From: Phymorhynchus buccinoides
Taxonomy: Eukaryota; Mollusca; Gastropoda; Neogastropoda; Raphitomidae
Length of the DNA: 64,000 nt
Assembly: GCA_017654935.2 (NCBI GenBank)
Contig: CM065691.1
Span: forward strand, 26,992,587-27,056,586
Direction: 5' to 3'
Positions 33,601 through 43,121 of the stretch are shown here, piece by piece; the stretch's first letter is position 1; each line of letters starts with the position of its first letter. Both the position numbers and the translations under genes were made by a program. Under the pieces are notes generated by a model. It was not told the DNA's origin. It did no database searches and was given only the letters and a program-made list of their open reading frames with translations.

Positions 33601-36600
33601 AAAGCGGCAGGTGTTCCATTTCGTACACAACTTACTCGCCATAAACGCGTGCACTATCGGCGCGGTAGGGGCTGCGTTCATGCTCATCAAAGGCCAGTTC
33701 GTTCAACAGGTCCATCCACACGTGTTTCTCCGCGGACAGTGGCTTCGCCTGGATGAAACGCGACGTTACTCTGGCCAGAAGTCGACCCACCTTTTCTGAA
33801 ATAGGGAATAATAACAGCATCTTCTCTTTAGAGGGCTTTTTCTTAAAACTAAAAAAAAATTAAAAAATGGTTGAACTGACCTTCACATCCTTTTATTTTA
33901 TTTTAGAGTTTTGTGTACCGTATATTACGGACAATAAGCAGACCTGTTTACCCTGAAATTGGGCTTGAGGTATTCAAAATCCAAAATAAGTGTATTTTTC
34001 ACAAAATAGGAGTACTCCAACAAGAAAGCTTCCACAACGGAGCGTAAACATGCATATATTTTATAACTTGTTGAAATACTGTCAAAAGTATCATCCATTT
34101 TAATTTACAAGAACAAGAACACACACACACACAGAGCGCACCCATTTCCTGAATCAGGCAACATACAGTTCTAAATCAGTAAATGATATAGTTTCTAAAT
34201 GATATATTTTTTTCACCATTTCACCATATTTTTGGCCCACGTACCATATTTATCATATTTTTGTCAAAAATGTGTACTTTTTTTTCACAAACTGAGATCA
34301 CTGTAAAATCATAGGAAAATATAACTACAATTTTGTGTAAAATTTGGGGGGAGGGGGAGCGGCTTATGATCAGGTGCGCCTTATTGGCCAATGCAACAAC
34401 CACGCTTTGCTAGAGTGAATGCCCTTGGTAGATGCTTGAGTACTGACCAAACAAGGGAATAACTCTCGCCAATAACCCTATTTGAGGCCACTAAATGGCT
34501 GCCTTTCGCAAGAGTGGATTCCCTTTTCAGTACTGACCAACAAGGGTTCACTCTCAAGGGCGTTAATAACCCTAGGTGCAGTGGCCAATAGTCTGTGAAA
34601 TATGGTACATTTACACCTTCTGTCACCAACATGGTTTCCTAGAACTTTGGATCTTTTTTCTTCTCAACTAAAATCTTTTACCATGGTCCACCACCACCAC
34701 TTTTCCCAGAACCCATGTCATGTGCCTCAAATTCCCCTCTCTTGCATCCCATCTCTCTCTTTCTCACACTGGTAAGTCCAGACCACATATATCCAGAGCT
34801 AGAGGTACCTCTAGTGGGGCCTGGCTGGCTGGGCCAAGCTCTCTATCTTCTTCTTTTTCTCCTGTCTACTTTCTTCTTCTTGATAATTTATTGTCTCGCA
34901 CATTCCGGTAGATCCTCCAAGTTTGCAGCGACATAATTGTCAAAAGTGACTGTGGTTGCTATAAGGAAGGAAGGAGGGTTGGCTGGTAGTAGGGTGGTAG
35001 AACAGGCAGTAAACAAGCATCTCAAAACTTGGGACAGATTAAGCCCAAATCATAAAGTTAGGTGGAGGGCAATTACACATGAACATCTGAAAAAAATCAA
35101 GGGAAGGATAACTACTTTGATTTTATTTTTAGTCTCTAAAGTTTGTGTAAAGTACCGTAAGCTTTTACCATAGTACTATTTTAGGACTATTACAGCCATG
35201 TTTTGTATTTTAAACAGCAAAAATAAAAGTAGAGAAAAATAGGGAGGTTGGAGGGTAAGACTCATGATTATGATCAAATCAAAATTTGAGCACTGGCCAG
35301 TGTAAGCATGGGTGGTGGGTTGGTGGGAAGAAGGGGGGGCAGGGGTAAGTGCTTATGATTAATTCTACAGGATCAAATCAAACTACAAGCACTTGGACAT
35401 GGTGGTGCCCTCAGGAGGATCTCACTCACACTGGCTCTGTGACTTTGACATAATTGTTATCAGTAGCGGGCTTAGTAGGTGGTATCCTGCGTGTTAGATC
35501 AGAAGTCTCCACTGAACGTGACTGAAGTGACTCAGCAGCACTGCAATGTCTCCTCTGGTGGTTGCCTCTTGACGGCCTAACATAGATTTTGCTCCTTGCA
35601 GACTCATGGATGCTACTCACAAAAATGAAAAAAATGAAAGGCAGGGGTCCAGGGACCAATGGCCCTGGCAGGGTACAGGGGCAGAGCCCCGTCGGACGAT
35701 TATGGGGGGAAACTTAAGAGAGAGATATAACGAGACAGACAGACAGTTAAAATGATAGACAGAGACAGTTTGAGTCTGATAAGCCTTGTAAAATTATTAC
35801 TTTGCCTTTGTAAACTTCCAAGATAGAACAACTAGACTAAGTTCAAAACGCCCCAAATCGCTTGTGGTCAAAAAAATGTTTGCTATGAATCATAAAAAAA
35901 CTGAAGTTCAGTTTCTGGTAAAATAAAAAATACTGAAATCAGTGTAAAAATGAAAGAGTAGCACCCATGCAGACTGATGGTTTGGGATTCTGCGACCTGA
36001 AAAAATGGAGTGTGTGTGGCTGTGAGTTAGGAATCGAGATGAACAGCATGAAAGGAATGCTTGTGTAGAAATTGAATACCCTATGAAGAACGATTATGTA
36101 GAGACTGCGATCAGAATGACCTTGGTGACGAGTTTCATTTTCTGATGAAATGTCCCAAATACAATTATAATAATAATAATAATAATAATGGGAATTTATA
36201 TAGCGCTCTTTCTCACATGAGCTCAGTGCGCTTTACATTGATAACAAGAACATTAAAGGCAAACAAATAATTAATCATTAGAAAGTAAAATAAGCACGAT
36301 GCTTGCACGCAACGTTCTCTTACTTCCTTACACACGCACACACACACACACACACACATGCGCGCACACACACACTCACACACAATTAATTATACAAGAG
36401 TAAAATAGTTACAATATGAACATTTTAAGAAGAAACATAGAGACCACATTCACATTCTCAATCAAGTTTGAATACAATACTGCAACTTGAAATAAAATCA
36501 TACTGCCATCGACATATATTATATTAGATGTCAGTTTATTTCTAGAACATTTACATGTGTAAAGTCCGTATTTAACTATTGTCGTTTGCTCTGCGGTGGT

Positions 36601-37291
36601 AAAAAGGTGTTATTAAATTTAGCTAATTTTTTAAGGTTTAGTAAAGCTGTGTGACATTGCATTTGGTGTGCTAATTATATTAGAGTTATGTTTTGTAACC
36701 GTTTTCAATTGTTGCATTTTGTATTTGCTTGAAAGTCCTCCATGCCCCAAAAGGGGTCAAAGGATTAAACAATCTTTGAATCTTTGTATGGCCCAGATGA
36801 GACAGCAAAAAAAAAAAAAAATCTAAATTTTGTTTACAAGCACTGACCAGTGTAGGGGTAGTGGAAGAAGAGAACTCGCAGCGCGGCGCTGACTCTGGTC
36901 AGCAGTCCGGCCTTGAGGCTCCTCTTCAGGTTCTGGAGCAGGAAGGACACCACCTCGCCCTGCCACTCCTCAGGCTGCGCCTTGTTGTCCTCGGGCCAGC
37001 AGCCTTGGGCCGGGGGGAAGCTGGCCAGAATCTCGCAGATCAGCAAGTTCACCTTCAGCACCGACACCTGCCGTCGTCATACAGCAGAGTTAATTCTTAC
37101 GCACATGTGTGCACCTCTGACGCTCAAAAGTCACATCTGATGCATTGAGTTTCAGTCACTACTAAACGCAGCAAATTTTCACCTGACGCAAAGTGTTTTT
37201 TTGTTTGTTTTTTGTTTAAAGGCCTTTTTAAATCTTTGTTTTAAGACACACCACAAACACACACACACACACACTCTCTCACACACACACA

Positions 37292-37354
<63 letters not shown>

Positions 37355-40300
37355 ACACACAGTCAAACACTTGCACAAGAACACGCACAGCCACACACAA
37401 TCACCTGCAAGGGACTCATGTCGGCCGGTGTGTCATTGCCGGAAGGAGTTTGGGGTTTCTGCCCTTTCTTCATCTTTGCAGCAGTCTCCTCGATGCTGAC
37501 AGGGAAGCAGGGCAACAGCAGATCTCGCAACTGACCCAAAAACCCTGTCATGAACCACGGCCACTGCAATCCAACAAAACACCTTCAATTTCTCAGGGAA
37601 AGCATATCAATCAAACTGCAATCCAACAAAACACCTTCAAATTCTCAGGGAAAGCATATCAATCACACTGCAATCCAACAAAACACCTTCAAATTCTTAA
37701 GGAAAGCATATCAATCACACTGCAATCCAACAAAACACCTTCAAATTCTTAAGGAAAGCATATCAATCACACTGCAATCCAACAAAACACATTCAAATTC
37801 TTAAGGAAAGCATATCAATCACACTGCAATTCAACAAAACACAGAGGTTCCGCTAGCCTACCAAAAGAAAAAAAAAGATTAAAAAAACAACTTTCGGTGG
37901 ACAGTACCGCTGTTGTTTAAAATAGAATGAGCAACATTAGCCAGGAAAAACATTCCGGTACTGGCCATCACACAGCACAAATTCAGCCCACAAATCACCA
38001 CCACCACCAACAACAGAGTGGTGTAACTTCGCTGTGCAGGGAATATTTCCTCTCACTTTGCAAAATATCTGTACATAGATCTATTTGGTCAAAATTTACC
38101 CCCGCCCCGCCCTTTTTCTTCCTCATCAGTCACAAAAAATCGCATGCAAATTTATTTTTGTAATGCGTCATTGTATGTTGCCTTTTCCAGGTAGGACCAC
38201 CAATTTCACAGAACCTCTGTGACATAAAGTACAAATACCTAACAACAAAACCCACAACACCCTTACGTGATAGCGTCCCCTGTAGCCGCTCTTCTTGGCA
38301 AGAACCACCAGACGCCAGCAATCCACGATGTTGTGCAACAGGGTGACCACAGCTTCCAGCATGGGCAAGGAAGATGGCGTCAGACGAACTGCACAAAGTC
38401 AACAGTCGTGGTTGAGAACTGGTAATGATTTGGGGGCAAATAACACAATTAACACGAGAGGGGAAAATGTGCCACGACAGATTTCACTGCACTCTAATCA
38501 TTGACTGTTTGTTAGTTAGTTTTAACCCTTTCACTGCAAAAAAACACCTGATGAATGATAGATTTTCTTAAATTTAAAAGAGACCTGTCAGACACAATTT
38601 GAGAAAATGGTCAGAGATATATCTTTCCTGTCTTGCTAAAACCAAAAAAACATCATTCTAGGGCTATGACATCAACACTTTCTTCTTCTTCTTCGTTTGA
38701 TCTTCCACCTTCATCGTACTGAAGATTCTGAAGATTAACTTGGAAAAAGGTTTCTGCGCTTAGGTTAGGCTTCTGGTTTAAAGTCTTGGCTTAGTATGAT
38801 GGGTAGAGAGGGAGTCGTGGATGAGGGTGGAGGGGGGGAGGTAAGTAGATGAGGAAGAAGGGACGGGAGGGGGGGGGGGGGGGAGGGGGGAGATGGGGGG
38901 GGGGGGGGTAGATCTGGCTTTTGAAGGCTCCCACTGTGGCTGATGACACTGCCACAGAAGGGAGCAGGTTCCACTCGGCAATGGTCTGAGGGAAGAAGGA
39001 CTGCTGACGGTACAGAGTCAAACCCTTTTATGACATCATCTATGACTATGACGAACGCTGTTCGTCAACAGATCAGTGACGAGGTTAAGTACTGTTCTTT
39101 CTACATTTTGTTCTTTGACCTCCTTGCAGATAGGTTGGTGGCCTTTGCAATTAAAAGTGTTCAGTTTTTGGAAAAATAGTTTTGTTAGGCCATTCCGAGA
39201 AAATTTTGAAATTTCTTTACAACCTTCTTGAACAGCTTAAAATATTTAATTAGGGACCACCATAGATACATGCATTATTTTTGCTCATTTGCGCACGCAC
39301 ACACGCACACGCACACACACACACACCAGGCATCAGAATAGTCTGAAGTCCAATCCTCTGAAAACTGCGGTGAAAGGGCCATCAAGGCCCCAGACTAAAG
39401 AGGGACAACACTGAAGCGAGTTCCAAACACCACCAAAAGGGCTTATAAATCACTTTCAAATGCTAATTAGCACAAAGGATAACACTGAATAAAAAGGCAA
39501 AACCTCTGACAAGAGATGCCAATCCTTTGTCAGAAATTCTTAATCTTCTGAAATCCTCTGATCCGCTGACAATTCTGATGATTCACACACACACACACAC
39601 ACACACACCACACACACACACACACACCACTTCTGCCTCTGCACTATTCTACCTTAACCTTGAACCATCCCAGGCTGCAGAACATGGAATAACATGGAAT
39701 ATAAAGCTTGCTGCAGACAGACAAAGAAACGCACAGGCTTTTAATATACGGTTTCAACGTACCCGTGTTCTTATAGCGCTGGGAATACAAGACTGATACA
39801 GGGCTCCCAATCGTCCAGCAAAACAAGGGGTCCCAGGGACTCCTTCACTTACAGTATGGAGGTTCCTGGAGGCGGGATAGAAGGTCCCAGTGGCATTGCG
39901 AATGGTAAAAAGAATTTTTTTAGTGCATCCCTGGGACCCCCTGCACATTCTTTTAGAGGGTCCTTTAGAATTTTAGTACTTCATAGACCCCCAAATGGGG
40001 TCCCTGGGAGCCCTGCTGATATAAATAAAACACACACAAAACAACTCTTACATTATTAAACTTACAGTATACTATCAAGACCAAAAAGTTCTTAACTGAC
40101 CAGAGCCAGACACACGGTACGAGGGGCCAACCATGTCCTCCGCGACAAACTCCAACTCCCAGCATTCCTTGAGCATGGGGAAGATGTTGTCGATGTATTT
40201 CTTCAGGTTTAGTCCACAGGAGGTCAACATGTGGTACTGTGGCCTCTCGTTCCTGAAAACAAAGTGTTTGAACAAATTAACACCCCCCAAAAAATACTGT

Positions 40301-43082
40301 GTTTTACGGACTACATGGCGCACCTGATTATAAGGCGCACCCCCGAAATTTTACACCCATAAGGCGACACAGTGAAATCGTAATTTGAACACAGATAGGG
40401 CGCATGCACCTGATAAGGCGCAAAGAAACCAAAAAAATGAAGAACGAAACGATCAGCGAAAGTAACATCATTACAGGGCCAGTAACGGAAGTGGAAGCCT
40501 AACTATATAACTATATTTTAATGCAATGTGAGTGAACTGTTGTCGGTTTGTTGTGGAAGCTACCAGAGCATGGTGAGTTGTTCATTTCAACTCTCAACCC
40601 CCTTACTTTTTTCTGTTTAGAGTATAGAAAGGGCGCATGCGCCGGATTGGGCGCAGGGGTCAAAGTTCAGTAAAAAACAAAGTTGCGCCTAATAGGCCGT
40701 AAATTACGGTAATATAGTTTCTTACTATATTATCAGTCACAGAATAAGGTGCAGGGGTCTCATCTAGGAAAAAAGTATCGCCTTATAGTCCGCAAAAACA
40801 CGGTAAGCAAAAAGAAGTTGATAATATATTGAGCGATTCTGCAAAACTTAAAACAGTGAAAATTTCCTTAAAACCCCTTCCAATTTGTTCTAAGCTAGTG
40901 AAAGTACTGAATTCTTCTAACTCCCTGGGCGAATGTAACGCCCAGTACATTACTCTACACTCCCACCAAATTCAAAGACATTCACTGCCAAGCGCCCTGC
41001 CATGTGTTTGTCTATTTTTAGAGCTGATCTGTTATTTTTCTGTTAAAGCAACGCATGCGCACCGAAAAAAAAGTTACTCCCCTCTAGTCGGCTGAGATGC
41101 AACGGACAACCAAAAATGTCAAAAAAATACATGGTGCTAAAAGAAAGTAGAAGAGTTAATGCTTGAAAGATTTAGATTCATGAGCGAAGGCAAGGTTTGG
41201 GGAGGGAAGGAATGGATGGGATTGGGAGAGAGGGGGGCAAGCAATTTTTTTTTTTTTGGTAAACAAAAAGAAAAAAATCATGATTCAGTTGAATTATATT
41301 GATGCTCTGATTTATCATAGAATTGTTTTTGTTAAGGCCCTCCAAAAATTGTCTGTTTGGGGTTTCATCAGTTTGAAAAACAGGGTAGGTTTTTACTAGG
41401 TGGTTTTTTTTTTGGGGGGGGGTTTATCTTGTGTTCGGTCCATGTGTGTGAATATATTTATATATTTTAATAAAACAAAACAGTGTATACTTTTGCACTT
41501 ATGATGTTTTATGTTTCTGTTTGCTCGCTTACTTTTTTTTTTTTTTTTTTTTTTTCCCCATTCATCAAAAAAAGGTTTAGGGTCGGCAGCCAAAAACTAG
41601 GGTCGGTCTGGAAACAGGAAACCAACATTTTTTTTTGGGGGGGGCTAATGAAAGCTAGATGACTGTCACAGTGTCAGGTAAGCATCTAAAGCCAGCTACC
41701 ATTGAAAGAAAATTTCATTGATCCAGAGCTGTAAAAGATGAACATTTCCCAACCCATAAAGTTCCACTGCAGTATGTGGGTCACATGCATAGAGGGCTCA
41801 CTCCCCTAGTTTAGTGTTGTACACATCTTAGTAGAGTAACTTGACATCAAAACAATAAGTTTTATCCTAACTAGTCTGCGCCTGTAGTGTGGCTTCCCCC
41901 CACAGTGGCCTATTGCTTATTGCATGGAAATTGTCAAAATAGCCTTTCAGCCTATATTCCTCTTTCTTGTAGCTCCACTCAAACAGTACACACAGCAGAC
42001 AACATTCCCAAATCACTCCCCTTCAGCATTCAGACCCAATCTGTTTCGTCATCATGACCTAACGCATAGACTTACCAATCCTCCTCAATCCACTTGTACC
42101 AATTCCTTATCCAACTATATGGCATCAAGGGAACTTTGGGCGGGGGGTCAACCCCAACGCGGTACGTCACCGACTTCTCCCAATCGGGAGGCACTTCTGT
42201 GTCTTTGATGTGCTTCTTGACGTACGCTCCCACAATCTTGCTCAAGCGGAGGAGCATCTTCGCTCTCCCTGTCCGCGAAGTCAGCTCACTGGCCGCGTTG
42301 ACGATCAGAGATTTTCTCTCGGTGAACATGTACATGTTGATCTGCTTGATCAAGGCAGGCACCAGCTGACCGCAGCTGCCCTTGATCACCCTCTCCGGCC
42401 ACTTGTCCAGAAACAGGTCAATGATGACCAGAGCGTCGCGCCGAACGTAGTCGGAGCAGTGGGTGAGAGCGCAGCACAGTTGAGTTTCAAACACTTTGCC
42501 GCAGCCGGGCAACAGGTCGACTTTGGGGGCCAGGTTTTTGCACAGACGGAGCACCCCCTGTCGCACCTCGGGTTCCGGGTCGCTGAGAAGGGAGGCCACT
42601 TTGGTCATGACGGTGGAGACCTTCTCCTTCCAGAAGGCGGAATCCTGGGACTGGGACAGCTCCACCAGGCCTTCCATGGCAGAGAAGCGCTGGCTGCGCG
42701 ACTTGTTGGCATCGCAGCGCTTCAGCACCTCCTGCAAGCAAACATTGTCTTGAGTATTCTTAAAGACCGAGTACATCACGTGTCAAAATCACAGTTTTCC
42801 CATGTTTTCCCTCTTACAGCTGGTAAGAAATCTTATTTTGACCAGGTTCGACTCCCATACAAATGTCCCCTAATTGAAAACAAAACATCATTTTAAAGAG
42901 CAGCCTCAATTTCAAGTTGGGGACATTTGCATGTGGGTCACAGCGACCTGAAAAAAATCAAGGGACTTAATCGTGGTGCATCAGTGTGTCTTTAAAGTTT
43001 CTTTCTGTACAACTGATTGTGTGTGCGTGTGTGTGTGTTGTGTTGTGTGTTGTGTTGTGTGTGTGTTGTGTTGTGTTGTGTG

Positions 43083-43121
<39 letters not shown>

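Noticed and set aside
42210..42896. 228-codon plus ORF
   Set aside because: Antisense shadow of TEX10 exon 2, kept open by GC-rich codon structure.
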